From CAZKTO01 sp964555685 (GTDB taxonomy: Bacteria; Chloroflexota; Dehalococcoidia; SHYB01): a stretch of DNA of 58,994 nt. Both the position numbers and the translations under genes were made by a program. A model generated the notes under the pieces. The model was not told the origin of the DNA, ran no database searches, and was given only the letters and a program-made list of their open reading frames with translations. How positions within the stretch are numbered: position 1 is the stretch's first letter; each line of letters starts with the position of its first letter. The stretch spans positions 1 to 58,994 of the forward strand of contig CAZKTO010000010.1 in NCBI GenBank assembly GCA_964555685.1. The letters are read 5' to 3'. Positions 1 through 8,248 of this stretch are shown in pieces.

Positions 1-174
1 GGATACTGGAGCGGCCTGCCCATGCAAAGCTCTGCGGCGCCCATGCCTTACCCTGGGACTTTACGTTTTCGAACGAACTTGGTTTTCGGATAGGCACGTA
101 GCGCGGCCCAGACGCGATCGATGGGCGCGGCCACCGGCACCGTCTGGCTGACTGGCGCCGTGGGGATGTCCGCG

Positions 175-903
175 CTACGCCAGCGGACGGACGGCTCCCA
201 CGGAACTCACGCGCTTGAAGGTGTTCACGTACCAGATCTCGAGCGACGGGTGCTTGCCCCACTCCTTGAACTTCGGCGTGGTCTCTCCCAGGAGCGTCCG
301 CACGGGGTCCACCATGTGGCGGACGTCGGTATCGGGGTCGTCGCTGTCCAGCTCGTAGAGATGCAGATGGAGGGGCCCCTCCGTCTGGGAGAGGGCGTTC
401 TCGTAGCGCGTGATCATGGTGAAGCCCTTGGGCATCGCCTGGGCGATGTAGCGCAGGTGTACGAACTTGGCCCAGCGGGTGAAGTCCCGATCGCCGCGGA
501 CCATGACGAGGGAGATGCCGTTGATGGGCCTCTCGGAGAGATGGCCCTGGGGCGGCTCTGGCCTGCGCCAGAACATCGTCTGGAACGTGATCTCCAGCGC
601 CCGGTGCAGGCGCCCGGCCTTCTGCCACTGATCCCAGCGGCGCTTGATGGCCTCGCAGGCCTTGCGCGTGTCGGGCCAGTCGGTCTCGTAGACCGTCGTG
701 TACATGGCCTCGGGGACGCGGCGCGGGTACTCGGGGCGATGGGGGGCGCAGTTCTTGAACCGGATGCCGCTGTAGAGCGCGCCCGTGCCGATCATGTCGG
801 GGATGTAGCAGCCCTCATACCACTGGTTGAAGTCCTCCTCGGCGTTCGGGTCCTTGCAGTTGGCCATCTCGATGAGCACGCCGGTCGGCGATCGGTCTTC
901 CAT
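175..903 (-). CDS. EthD/Dabb-like two-domain protein
   Basis: The 242-aa product has two weak ferredoxin-like (EthD/stress-responsive barrel) halves. The first begins GVLIEMANCKDPNAEEDFNQW and the second, near residue 120, contains GISLVMVRGDRDFTRW. I place the start at the ATG at 903 because AAGGAG lies just upstream; a longer in-frame extension would run into a repeat element. No catalytic motif is evident. EthD-like proteins often accompany degradation enzymes without a proven reaction. A paralogue with the same two-half layout lies at 41904-42677 beside a nitronate monooxygenase. The neighbours on the same strand are a VOC protein and a cupin, so a small catabolic cluster is plausible. 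The fold assignment is moderately safe and the function unknown. Confidence 0.7.
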   Translation of the reverse strand: MEDRSPTGVLIEMANCKDPNAEEDFNQWYEGCYIPDMIGTGALYSGIRFKNCAPHRPEYPRRVPEAMYTTVYETDWPDTRKACEAIKRRWDQWQKAGRLHRALEITFQTMFWRRPEPPQGHLSERPINGISLVMVRGDRDFTRWAKFVHLRYIAQAMPKGFTMITRYENALSQTEGPLHLHLYELDSDDPDTDVRHMVDPVRTLLGETTPKFKEWGKHPSLEIWYVNTFKRVSSVGAVRPLA

Positions 904-952
904 GGGGCGTCTCCTTGTTCGTGGCGACTGCCTGTGCCCGCTGCACCCCGCT

Positions 953-1112
953 GTCATTGCGAGGAGTCCCGATGCCATCGGGACGACCCTTCGGCTGACC
1001 GCCACGCTTCGCTCGCGGCTTCGGCTCAGGGCAGGCTCCGCAATCTCCAGTAGAGCAATCTCCTAATAGAGCATGAGGTTGCCACGGCCGCCTGCGGCGG
1101 CCTCGCAATGAC
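953..1112. repeat. MITE-like element with GTCATTGCGAGG ends
   Basis: GTCATTGCGAGG at 953-964 is exactly inverted at 1101-1112 (CCTCGCAATGAC). The 160-bp interior holds smaller palindromes (CCCGATGCCATCGGG near 968 and GGCCGCCTGCGGCGGCC near 1087). A single end of the same family lies at 3618-3629. It has no coding capacity. Confidence 0.65.
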
Positions 1113-1134
1113 ACGAGGAACAGCAGGAGTGTCG

Positions 1135-1554
1135 TCACCGGGGCTCGATGAGCTCGATGAGCTGGCCGTCCGGGTCGCGGATGAAGATGGCGACGCCCAG
1201 GTTGGTGTCCTTCAAGACCTCGCCGCCGAAGGAGGGGACCTTCTTCAGGATGCCATCCATATCGGAGACGTTGACGGAGATGTGGGTGAGGCCCGGCTCG
1301 TTCATGGCGCGCTGGCGCGCCGGGGTCGTGCCAGGCTGGGCGTAGTAGAGGAGCTCCAGGGTGAAGCCCTCGCGGACGAGATAGACGGCCTTGAGCTTGA
1401 CGGGCATCTTGACCCGCAGCAGCTTGGCCGACGCCTCGCCCTCCACCTCCAGCTCGCGGTCGTACTTGAAGCCCAGGAGCTCCTCGTAGAACCGGCGCGC
1501 CTTGGCCAGGTCCTTGACGCAGTGGCCGATATGGTTGAACTTTTGGACCGGCAC
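1135..1554 (-). CDS. VOC family (glyoxalase-like) protein
   Basis: The 139-aa product is a single vicinal-oxygen-chelate protein. It has two paired beta-alpha-beta-beta-beta modules: FNHIGHCVKDLAKARRFYEE at the N-terminus and LTHISVNVSDMDGILKKV in the second half. Candidate metal ligands are the His of FNHIG, the His of LTHIS and the Glu of QLIELIEP. The start is taken as the GTG at 1554, preceded by GAGGAGG; the open frame continues upstream into sequence unlike VOC proteins. Family members act as dioxygenases, epimerases or lyases, and the substrate cannot be read from the sequence. It lies 28 nt downstream of the cupin gene and is probably cotranscribed with it. Confidence 0.8.
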   Translation of the reverse strand: MPVQKFNHIGHCVKDLAKARRFYEELLGFKYDRELEVEGEASAKLLRVKMPVKLKAVYLVREGFTLELLYYAQPGTTPARQRAMNEPGLTHISVNVSDMDGILKKVPSFGGEVLKDTNLGVAIFIRDPDGQLIELIEPR

Positions 1555-1582
1555 GGTGGGGCCTCCTCTGAGACGCGCGTGG

Positions 1583-1966
1583 CTACTTGGACCGGCCAGC
1601 GACGGCCTTGCGGCGTGGCGCTGCCCGGACACCCCGACCTGTCGGGGCGCCTTGGCCATCCCGCTTGAGCTCGATGATGAGGTTGCGCCAGCGCCTGCCA
1701 CCCTTATCGACGTTGGTGGCCGTGTGCTTCTCGCCGTTGCCCTTGACCCAGACGAGGCCCTCCTGGATCATCTCGACGTCGTCGCGGTTCTTGCCGATCA
1801 TCTTGGCCGTGACGTCGGCCGGGTCCAGGACGACGATGAAGTAGTCCAGGTTGTGGACGTGAGGCCCCACGGTCTCGCCCGGCATGATGACCTGGTCCCA
1901 GACGCGAAACGTATCGTTCTCCCAAAGGATGTAGTCGCCGATCTGCTTGCCCCGGTTACGGTTCAT
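1583..1966 (-). CDS. Cupin-domain protein
   Basis: The 127-aa product is a single cupin. The motif GETVGPHVHNLDYFIVVLDP gives the two metal-ligand histidines, and a later GNGEKHTATNV supplies the third-His region. The start is the ATG at 1966, with GGAGGG 5 nt upstream. The last 30 residues are basic and low in complexity (KRDGQGAPTGRGVRAAPRRK) and coincide with a CCCCGACCTGTCGGGG palindrome at 1632-1647, so that tail seems to be repeat-derived. It heads a minus-strand group with a VOC and an EthD-like gene and diverges from the HMG-CoA-synthase-like gene. Cupins of this size can be dioxygenases or ligand-binding proteins; the function is unknown. Confidence 0.8.
   Translation of the reverse strand: MNRNRGKQIGDYILWENDTFRVWDQVIMPGETVGPHVHNLDYFIVVLDPADVTAKMIGKNRDDVEMIQEGLVWVKGNGEKHTATNVDKGGRRWRNLIIELKRDGQGAPTGRGVRAAPRRKAVAGRSK
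1632..1647. repeat. CCCCGAC-GTCGGGG palindrome, copy 1
   Basis: The 16-mer CCCCGACCTGTCGGGG lies in frame inside the C-terminal tail of the cupin gene. It is one of nine copies in the window. Confidence 0.7.
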
Positions 1967-2063
1967 GTGCCCTCCTGCCGGCATCGCCTTCGCGGCACCG
2001 TTGTCGCCGCGATACTAGCACGCCCCCCATACCCCGTCAAAATCAGGGCCGTTTCGTTGCCCT

Positions 2064-2094
2064 GGGAACCCTTTCTTGACAGAAAGACGTTCCC
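2064..2094. repeat. Dispersed hairpin repeat GGGAAC...GTTCCC, copy 1
   Basis: An imperfect palindrome built around CTTTCT-TGAC-AGAAAG and flanked by GGGAACC and GTTCCC. Near-identical copies lie at 38474-38504 and, inverted, at 43233-43263. All are intergenic. It contains TTGACA, but no matching -10 at a normal distance argues for a promoter. Confidence 0.65.
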
Positions 2095-2190
2095 CCATAA
2101 GAACCAAAAGGCCCGCCGTCAGCATGGCGTTTCCTGGCGCGGGGCGCGGGCGGTCATGTATACTTGCCTGGCGCAACGAAAGGAGCACGG

Positions 2191-3609
2191 ATGCCCGGGA
2201 TCACCTCTGTCGGCGCGTACATCCCCACGTACCGTCTGCCCCGGAAGGCCTTCGCGGACGCGTGGGGCACCGGGGGCGGCCCCGGCGAGCGGAGCGTCGC
2301 CAGCTACGATGAAGACACGATGACCATGGCGGTGAACGCCGCCGTGGACGTTCTGGGGGCCCACGGCCGGGATGGCATCGAGGCCCTCTTCTTCGCTTCC
2401 ACGACGCCGGCCTATCGCGAGAAGCTCTCGGCGGCCTTCGTCGCGGCCGCGGCGGACCTGGGGCCCCAGGTCCGCACCGCCGACTTCGCCGGCTCGCTAC
2501 GCTCCGGCACGGCGGCCCTGCTGGCCGCTCTCGACGCCGTGAGGGCCGGCTCGGCCAAGAGCGTCCTCGTCGTCGCCTCGGACCGGCGGCAGGCCTACCC
2601 GCGCTCGGACTTCGAGTCGGCGTTCGGCGATGCGGCGGCGGCCGTCGTCGTCGGCGGGAGCCCGGCCGTCGAGATCGTGCAGTGGGTCTCGCTCTCCATC
2701 GAGATCGCCGACGTGTGGCGGCGCGACTCGGACCTCTTCGTACGCTCGTGGGAGGACCGCTTCGTCATCCAGCATGGGTACGAGGCCTCGACCAAGGACG
2801 CCGTCCGGGACGTGCTGGGCCGCGCCAAGCTCAAGCCGGCCGATATCACCAAGGCCATCGTCTACGGGCCCGAGAGCCGCAGTCACGCCGGGATGGTCCG
2901 GTCCCTGGGCTTCGACCCTCAGAAGCAGGTCCAGGACCCGCTGCTGGCGAACGTTGGCAACACCGGCGCGGCCCATGCGCTCCTGATGCTCGTGGCAGCC
3001 CTCGAGCAGGCCAAGCCCGGCGACCGGCTGCTCCTGGCGAGCTACGGCGACGGCGCCGACGCCCTGGTCCTGGAGGTCAAAGGCCCGGTCACCAAGGGGC
3101 GCGCCGTGAGCGGCCACCTGGCGTGGCGGCGGCCGCTGCCGTCCTACGAGCGGTTCGCCGCCTACCGGGGCGTCGTCGCCACGAACCCCGAGCCGCCGCT
3201 GCGCGTCGAGGCCTGGGCCGGCTCCACCGTCGCCTGGCGCGACCGCGCCCAGACGATCCAGCTCCACGGCAGCAAGTGCAACCGGTGTGGCACCGTGACG
3301 CATCCCATCCAGCGAATCTGCTACACCTGCCGGGCCAAGGACGACTTCACCCACGTGCGTCTCTACGACAAGCCCGCCGCCATCTACGCCTTCACCCGCG
3401 ACAACCTGGCCGGGGGCCTCGATCCGCCCGTCGTCAACTGCATCGTCGAGTCCGACGAGGGGAGCTGCCGCCTCTTCACCATCATGACGGACGCCGACCC
3501 GATGCAGGTGAAGATCGGCCAGCGGGTCCAGTTCACGTTCCGGAAGATGCACGAGGGGGCCAACATGCACAACTACTACTGGAAGGTACGCCCGCTCAAC
3601 GGGGCGTGA
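2191..3609 (+). CDS. HMG-CoA synthase-like/DUF35 fusion, nucleophile Cys absent
   Basis: The 472-aa protein has a thiolase-fold HMG-CoA-synthase/KASIII-like part (about residues 1-330) fused to a DUF35 zinc-ribbon plus OB-fold domain (about 345-472). The ribbon cysteines are C363, C366, C377 and C380. In HMG-CoA synthases the nucleophilic Cys precedes GGTAAL. Here the segment reads GSLRSGTAAL and the position is Leu103, so classical Claisen chemistry is unlikely. The ATG at 2191 follows AAGGAG with ideal spacing. A thiolase gene follows on the same strand. In archaeal mevalonate synthesis, thiolase, HMG-CoA synthase and DUF35 form one complex, and in steroid degradation a Cys-less thiolase-like aldolase works with DUF35. 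Either arrangement could apply; substrate and direction are inference. Confidence 0.8.
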   Translation: MPGITSVGAYIPTYRLPRKAFADAWGTGGGPGERSVASYDEDTMTMAVNAAVDVLGAHGRDGIEALFFASTTPAYREKLSAAFVAAAADLGPQVRTADFAGSLRSGTAALLAALDAVRAGSAKSVLVVASDRRQAYPRSDFESAFGDAAAAVVVGGSPAVEIVQWVSLSIEIADVWRRDSDLFVRSWEDRFVIQHGYEASTKDAVRDVLGRAKLKPADITKAIVYGPESRSHAGMVRSLGFDPQKQVQDPLLANVGNTGAAHALLMLVAALEQAKPGDRLLLASYGDGADALVLEVKGPVTKGRAVSGHLAWRRPLPSYERFAAYRGVVATNPEPPLRVEAWAGSTVAWRDRAQTIQLHGSKCNRCGTVTHPIQRICYTCRAKDDFTHVRLYDKPAAIYAFTRDNLAGGLDPPVVNCIVESDEGSCRLFTIMTDADPMQVKIGQRVQFTFRKMHEGANMHNYYWKVRPLNGA

Positions 3610-3617
3610 CTCAGCCG

Positions 3618-3662
3618 GTCATTGCGAGGACCCCGACCTGTCGGGGGACGAAGCGATCTCGG
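3618..3662. repeat. Partial MITE end plus palindrome copy 2
   Basis: GTCATTGCGAGG at 3618-3629 matches the ends of the 953-1112 element. It is followed at once by CCCCGACCTGTCGGGG (3631-3646), identical to the copy at 1632. It fills the gap between the HMGS-like and thiolase genes. Confidence 0.6.
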
Positions 3663-3708
3663 AATCATCCGCGGGTCCGGCGGGCGAATCACAGAAGGGA
3701 GCGCGGGC

Positions 3709-4908
3709 ATGGGCACCATCAAGGACAAGGTCGCGATCATCGGGATGGGGTGCAGCAAGTTCGGCGAGCGGTGGGATGCCGGCGCCGAGGACCTGATCAT
3801 CGAGGCGGCGTACGAGGCCTACGAGGACGCGGGCCTGGAGCCCAGCGACATCGAGGCGGCGTGGGTCGGCACCCTGCGCTCCGGCGAGGCTGCGGCCATC
3901 ATCGCCGACACGCTCAAGCTCAAGGACATCCCCATCACGCGGGTCGAGAACTGGTGCGCCACGGGCCACGAGGCGCTGCGCAACGCCGCCTTCGGCGTCG
4001 CCTCCGGCATGTACGACGTGGCCCTGGCCGTGGGCTTCGAGAAGCTCAAGGACACGGGCTTCGGCGGCCTGGGCGTGGGCCGCGGGCAGAACCCGGTCCT
4101 TCAGTCTCGCGCCACGGCGCCCACCTATTTCTCCTTCATCGCCAACCGCTACTTCCACACCCACGGGATCAAGGACGACGAGGGGAAGGAGCTCCTGGCG
4201 CGCATCGCCGTCAAGAACCACCACAATGGGACCCTCTCGCCCAAGGCCCATTTCCAGAAGGAGATCACCATCGACCAGGTGCTCAAGGCGCCCATCATCG
4301 CCTGGCCCCTGGGCCTCTTCGACTGCTGCCCGACGACCGATGGCGCCGCCGCCGCCATCATCTGCCGCGCCGATCTCGCCCGGAACTTCCGCCAGGACCC
4401 CATCTACATCAAGGGGATCGGCTTCTCCGTGGACTCGATGCTGCCCATGACGCGGCCGGGGTTCGACTACCTGGGCTTCCAGGCGAACCGGGAGGCCGCC
4501 CGCCAGGCCTACGAGCAGGCCGGCGTCCGCAACCCGCGCAAGGAGATCGACCTGGCCGTCGTCCACGACTGCTTCACGATCACCGAGATGGTGATCTATG
4601 AGGACCTGGGCTTCACCCGGAAGGGCGGCGGGCCCGAGGAGGTCCGCGCTGGCACCTTCACGCTGGATGGCGAGCTGCCCGTGAATACGGACGGCGGGCT
4701 CAAGTCGTTCGGGCACCCGGTGGGGGCCAGCGGCCTGCGCACCGCCTACGAGATCTACAAGCAGCTTCAGGGCAAGGCGGGCCCCCGCCAGGTCAAGAAC
4801 GCGGAGCTGGGCCTCTGCCACACTCTCGGCGGGCCGCCGCAGGTGGCATGCGTGACCGTTCTCGGGAACGCCGCGCCGAGCCTGTCGCCGGGCGTGCCGA
4901 AGAGGTGA
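3709..4908 (+). CDS. Thiolase, SCP-x/acetyl-CoA acetyltransferase family
   Basis: The 399-aa thiolase has the usual catalytic residues: Cys83 in ENWCATGHEA, His336 in FGHPVGASG and Cys370 in GLCHTLGG. It would catalyse acyl-CoA thiolysis or condensation in the cytoplasm. The length fits the SCP-2/archaeal-type thiolases that pair with DUF35 proteins. The start at 3709 has GGGAG upstream; the frame is open further 5' but that part has no thiolase similarity. It sits 99 nt after the HMGS-like/DUF35 fusion and before a strong terminator, so the two genes probably form one transcript and perhaps one complex in which this subunit supplies the active-site cysteine. Chain-length specificity cannot be seen. 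Confidence 0.88.
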   Translation: MGTIKDKVAIIGMGCSKFGERWDAGAEDLIIEAAYEAYEDAGLEPSDIEAAWVGTLRSGEAAAIIADTLKLKDIPITRVENWCATGHEALRNAAFGVASGMYDVALAVGFEKLKDTGFGGLGVGRGQNPVLQSRATAPTYFSFIANRYFHTHGIKDDEGKELLARIAVKNHHNGTLSPKAHFQKEITIDQVLKAPIIAWPLGLFDCCPTTDGAAAAIICRADLARNFRQDPIYIKGIGFSVDSMLPMTRPGFDYLGFQANREAARQAYEQAGVRNPRKEIDLAVVHDCFTITEMVIYEDLGFTRKGGGPEEVRAGTFTLDGELPVNTDGGLKSFGHPVGASGLRTAYEIYKQLQGKAGPRQVKNAELGLCHTLGGPPQVACVTVLGNAAPSLSPGVPKR

Positions 4909-5014
4909 GGCTGCACCCTCTCCCTAGCCCCTTCGGCTTCCCCTGTCGCTCCGCTCAGGGCTTCGGCTCAGAACAGGGCAGGCTCTCTCCCGTCAAGGGA
5001 GAGGGAAGGAGAAA

Positions 5015-5047
5015 GAAGGCCCGGGCACGCGCCCAGGCCTTCTTGTT
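5015..5047 (+). terminator. Rho-independent terminator after thiolase
   Basis: GAAGGCC then GGGC, loop ACGC, then GCCC and GGCCTTC form an 11-bp stem with one C/A mismatch, followed by TTGTT. It closes the HMGS-like/thiolase transcript. The 100 bp before it hold CTCTCCC/GGGAGAG inverted repeats. Confidence 0.6.
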
Positions 5048-5093
5048 AGGATAAGCACGCCCAGGCTCCTGTGATTTCCACTCGGAGCTGAGT

Positions 5094-5933
5094 TTGCTGA
5101 CCATGAAAAGGCCTGATCCGATCCTGGCTCTTCATCTATATCCGGAACTCTTGAACCATCTGATCCAAGTGCTGGAGAGTTTGCCCCGAGAGGATTGGCA
5201 GCGCCCAACGCCATGTCCCGGCTGGACGGTGCATGACATAGCAACACATCTGTTGCAGGTAGACGTAGGGGTGCTTTCCAGAGATCGTGATCAGTTTTAT
5301 GCATCGCTCATCAATGCACGAGATTGGAAGCAGCTGGTGGATGCTCTCAATAGCTCCAACGAGCGGTGGGTACAAGCGATGAGGGGTATTAGCCCCAGAC
5401 TTCTCTGTGAGCTTTTGCGCTACACAGGGGAACAGGTTTATGAATACTTGGCATCTCTTGACCTCATGAAAAAAGGCCCAACAGTGAGTTGGGTCAGTGA
5501 TGAACCAGTCCAGACATGGCTAGACATTGCACGGGAATATACGGAGCGTTGGCATCACCAGCAGCAGATCCGGGAGGCGGTAGACAGTCCACTCTTGAAG
5601 CAACCCCGTTTTTTCGCACCGGTTTTGGGCACATTCGTCCACGGATTGCCCAAGACGTATCGGGACGTCGAGGCAGAGCCTGGCACAGCAGTCCAGTTGG
5701 AAATCCTTGGAGATGCCGGTGGTAGGTGGTTTATTTACAGGAAACGGAAGCGCTGGGGACTCTACACCGAGGTTGATGCTGCGCCCTCGGCCGGGCTGGA
5801 GATCGATCAAATCGACGCCTGGAAACTCTTTACTAAGAGCGAAAAACCTGTGTCTCTGCAGCCCCGGCTCCGCGTATCTGGGGATCAGCGGCTAGCACTA
5901 AAAATACTGGACGCTGTCTCAATTATCGCCTGA
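5094..5933 (+). CDS. DinB/maleylpyruvate-isomerase-like protein (TIGR03083 type)
   Basis: The 279-aa product begins with a four-helix DinB-like domain. The family signature lies near residues 38-55: PTPCPGWTVHDIATHLLQVD, with the histidines that bind divalent metal in mycothiol-dependent maleylpyruvate isomerases. The C-terminal part contains an SCP2-like segment. I prefer the TTG at 5094, because GGAG ends 6 nt upstream; the ATG at 5103 would have a 15-nt spacing. Base composition is visibly lower in GC than the flanking genes, which hints at acquisition. The family covers thiol-dependent isomerases and transferases, and the substrate is unknown. An SDR follows after 17 nt. Confidence 0.75.
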   Translation: MLTMKRPDPILALHLYPELLNHLIQVLESLPREDWQRPTPCPGWTVHDIATHLLQVDVGVLSRDRDQFYASLINARDWKQLVDALNSSNERWVQAMRGISPRLLCELLRYTGEQVYEYLASLDLMKKGPTVSWVSDEPVQTWLDIAREYTERWHHQQQIREAVDSPLLKQPRFFAPVLGTFVHGLPKTYRDVEAEPGTAVQLEILGDAGGRWFIYRKRKRWGLYTEVDAAPSAGLEIDQIDAWKLFTKSEKPVSLQPRLRVSGDQRLALKILDAVSIIA

Positions 5934-5950
5934 GCAATAGAGGAGGCGCC

Positions 5951-6742
5951 ATGAAGCTCAACGGCAAGATCGGACTGGTCACCGGCGGCGGCGCCGGGCT
6001 CGGCAAGGGGATCGCGCTCCAGCTCGCCAAGGAGGGGGCGGACGTCGCCATCGCCGACATCGACGAGCCGCGGGCCCGGGGCGCCGCCCGCGAGGTCGAG
6101 GCGCTGGGCCGCCGGGCCCTGGCCCTCCACGCCGACGTCTCGAAGCGCCCCGACGTGGACGCCATGATCGATACCTGTGTCCAGAAGCTGGGCGGGCTGG
6201 ACATCCTGGTCAACAACGCCGGCATCTCGCGCGGCCGGCCCTTCCTGGAGCTGGAGGACGAGACGTGGGACCTGGTGCTCAACACCAACCTGAAGTCGGT
6301 CTTCATGGGCTCGCAGAAGGCGGCGCGCTACTGGGTGGCCCAAAAGAAGCGGGGCAAGATCGTGAATATCAGCTCCGTGGACGAGGTGCTGGTCTTCCCG
6401 TTCAACGCCCACTACAACTGCTCGAAGGCCGGCGTGCACATCCTGACCAAGTCCATGGCGCTGGCGCTGGCGCCGCACAGGATCAACGTCAACAGCATCG
6501 GGCCGGGGATCGCGGAGTCGGAGATGCTGCGACCGGTGATGAAGGACCCCAAGTGGGGCGCCGGGGTGCCGGTGAAGATCCCGCTGGGGTACGTGGGCCA
6601 GCCGTCGGACGTGGGGAAGGCGGCCGTGTTCCTGGCGTCCGAGGACAGCGACTACATCACGGGCGTGACGCTCTACGTGGACGGTGGCCACATGATCTCA
6701 GCGGCGGCGCAAGTGCTGGACATGTTCCGGACGAAGAAGTAG
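5951..6742 (+). CDS. SDR family oxidoreductase
   Basis: This 263-aa classical short-chain dehydrogenase shows the Rossmann glycine motif TGGGAGLGKG (about residues 11-20), an Asp at the end of beta-2 (ADID) favouring NAD(H), and NNAG. The catalytic Ser lies in NISSVD and the YxxxK in HYNCSK. The C-terminal VTLYVDGGH motif is typical of 3-ketoacyl-reductase-like SDRs. GAGGAGG precedes the ATG. The reaction would be reversible oxidation of a secondary alcohol or hydroxyacyl group. It stands 17 nt behind the DinB-like gene, but the sharp change in base composition suggests the two did not arrive together. Confidence 0.88.
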   Translation: MKLNGKIGLVTGGGAGLGKGIALQLAKEGADVAIADIDEPRARGAAREVEALGRRALALHADVSKRPDVDAMIDTCVQKLGGLDILVNNAGISRGRPFLELEDETWDLVLNTNLKSVFMGSQKAARYWVAQKKRGKIVNISSVDEVLVFPFNAHYNCSKAGVHILTKSMALALAPHRINVNSIGPGIAESEMLRPVMKDPKWGAGVPVKIPLGYVGQPSDVGKAAVFLASEDSDYITGVTLYVDGGHMISAAAQVLDMFRTKK

Positions 6743-7001
6743 GGCTGGCAGCGGGGGCCCTCGTGGCAATGATCTCTGGTAACATCGCCGCAAGATAATA
6801 GGTAGAGCATCCGCAGGTGTGGGCGTGCGGAATGTAATTGAAAGGGACTTTGCCGTACCGCTCCATGAGTAGGATATAATACCGCATCAGGTCCTCGTTT
6901 CCTGCCTGTGTGTCGGGAATTTCCGGATCTTCTTGATCCAAAGAGGAAGGGCGACGCTGTTGAGATATACTTCACCGGGATCACCCTGAAAGGAGAGGCC
7001 A
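6743..7001. other. Low-GC intergenic segment with weak minus-strand ORF
   Basis: No convincing gene. The minus strand stays open from a TTG at 6941 towards 6657, giving a Cys- and His-containing stretch (NYIPHAHTCGCSTYYL), but it lacks a ribosome-binding site and runs into the SDR coding region. It may be a gene remnant. The last 15 nt carry the ribosome-binding site of the next gene. Confidence 0.3.
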
Positions 7002-7868
7002 GTGCCCACGCCAACAGTAAACTTCAACTACAAACAAATCGTCCGTTCAGCTCAGCCCAGGTCACTAAGTCGAGTATCAGATGGAGATACTCCTGTCATT
7101 GAGCAACCAATCCGCATGGTGTCGTGCGATACACCCGAGAAGGCTGGCTACTCCGGTAAACCTGAAACCAGCCAGCCTAAACTGGATAAGTGCCGAGACA
7201 GATTAGAAGAGGGCTTCTATGACGATCTCCCTAACCCACTGAGGCGGTATCTCATTAGGAAGCTAACCCCCGATGCTGCTCAACGGCACATAGAGGCAGG
7301 AAACGAAGCGACCACTGTGTTCGACACGATCCTCGAGCAGCGGCTGACTCGACCTGATGGAACCAAACGCCGTCTAGCTGTCATCCCCACCGGAGAGATC
7401 ATCGACAGCTACGGCCGCCTCTTGGCGTATCTTGCGCCGTGGTTCTCTGGGACCAGAACCGACCCGGTGCCGCCACGGAACGATCCCGCTCGGCGCACGT
7501 TCAATCTGGAGATGATCGATACTGGTTGGGCCGCCTTCTTTCCTATCTATCCTTCGCTTCCTAGCAATGAAGATATGAACCTTGCCATCAGGGCTGCAGA
7601 AGTAGCGTGGAACGAGCGGAGAGGAGCGTGGAGGAAATATGGGCGGAATTTGCTCCTGGGATACGAGTATCGTGCCTGTATTAAGTTGGGAACCGCTCGG
7701 AGTGCCTCGGCGGGCTTGTCGGATGCCTTTCAAAGGGTTTGCGTGGACCTTCGGAATCTTCGTGTTGTTGGCAAGTACGGGTTTCATAGAGTGCCCCCTT
7801 GTTATCGGCTGTGGGTGTGGCAACAGGACTTGGAGAAAGGCCGGGTCGACCTGGGGCTAGCCGGGTAG
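7002..7868 (+). CDS. Staphylococcal-nuclease-like (SNase/thermonuclease) protein
   Basis: The 288-aa product carries the thermonuclease landmarks. VSDGDTPV supplies the first catalytic Asp, IRMVSCDTPE the Arg, Asp and Glu, and IDSYGRLLAYL the second Arg. NERRGAW at the end of the core resembles the usual C-terminal helix. The spacing between CDTPE and the second motif is longer than in secreted nucleases, and no signal peptide is visible, so a cytoplasmic form is likely. The GTG at 7002 is preceded by AAAGGAGAG. The gene sits in a low-GC pocket (about 6.8-8.2 kb) unlike its neighbours, consistent with transfer. The tail after residue 230 is not recognisable. Confidence 0.65.
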   Translation: MPTPTVNFNYKQIVRSAQPRSLSRVSDGDTPVIEQPIRMVSCDTPEKAGYSGKPETSQPKLDKCRDRLEEGFYDDLPNPLRRYLIRKLTPDAAQRHIEAGNEATTVFDTILEQRLTRPDGTKRRLAVIPTGEIIDSYGRLLAYLAPWFSGTRTDPVPPRNDPARRTFNLEMIDTGWAAFFPIYPSLPSNEDMNLAIRAAEVAWNERRGAWRKYGRNLLLGYEYRACIKLGTARSASAGLSDAFQRVCVDLRNLRVVGKYGFHRVPPCYRLWVWQQDLEKGRVDLGLAG

Positions 7869-8248
7869 GAGGGGCACCGCTACTAGCAGTCCATAGTGCG
7901 AGAGCCTGAAAAATCTGCGCAGGGATTTTGGTGTCTGTTGACTGACTCTCCCAGCCTCGCCTTTCGTATAACCTGTCCGAAGGTAGCGGCCGCATAGCGA
8001 GATGTACTGAATGAAAGCACAAGCGGCTTCACAAATGGTTGCAGGGAATCTTGGGAGCGATTGTGTATTGCGACTGCATGGTTGGGCGTGCGGTTTCTAC
8101 GGCGACTGTAGTTTCGTTGACTGCTGGGGTATTGGGACAGGGTCACGCTGAGACCACCCGCGGGTATTGGACGGCCAAGCTCCGGCCCATCATCACCCGC
8201 GAGTGACAGCGCTCGTAACCCAGACGCGGCAGCGCTCGCCCGCCGGTG
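7869..8248. other. Intergenic, nothing recognised
   Basis: 380 bp of mixed composition between the SNase-like gene and a convergent VOC gene. I see no ORF with a ribosome-binding site, no clear hairpin with a T tract and no tRNA. Confidence 0.4.

Noticed and set aside
2064..2094. TTGACA in the dispersed hairpin as a promoter for the HMGS-like gene
   Set aside because: No -10 at 16-18 bp, and the motif is the loop of a repeated hairpin.
6657..6941. Minus-strand 95-codon ORF
   Set aside because: TTG start without ribosome-binding site, and more than a quarter lies antisense to the SDR gene. Kept only as an intergenic note.
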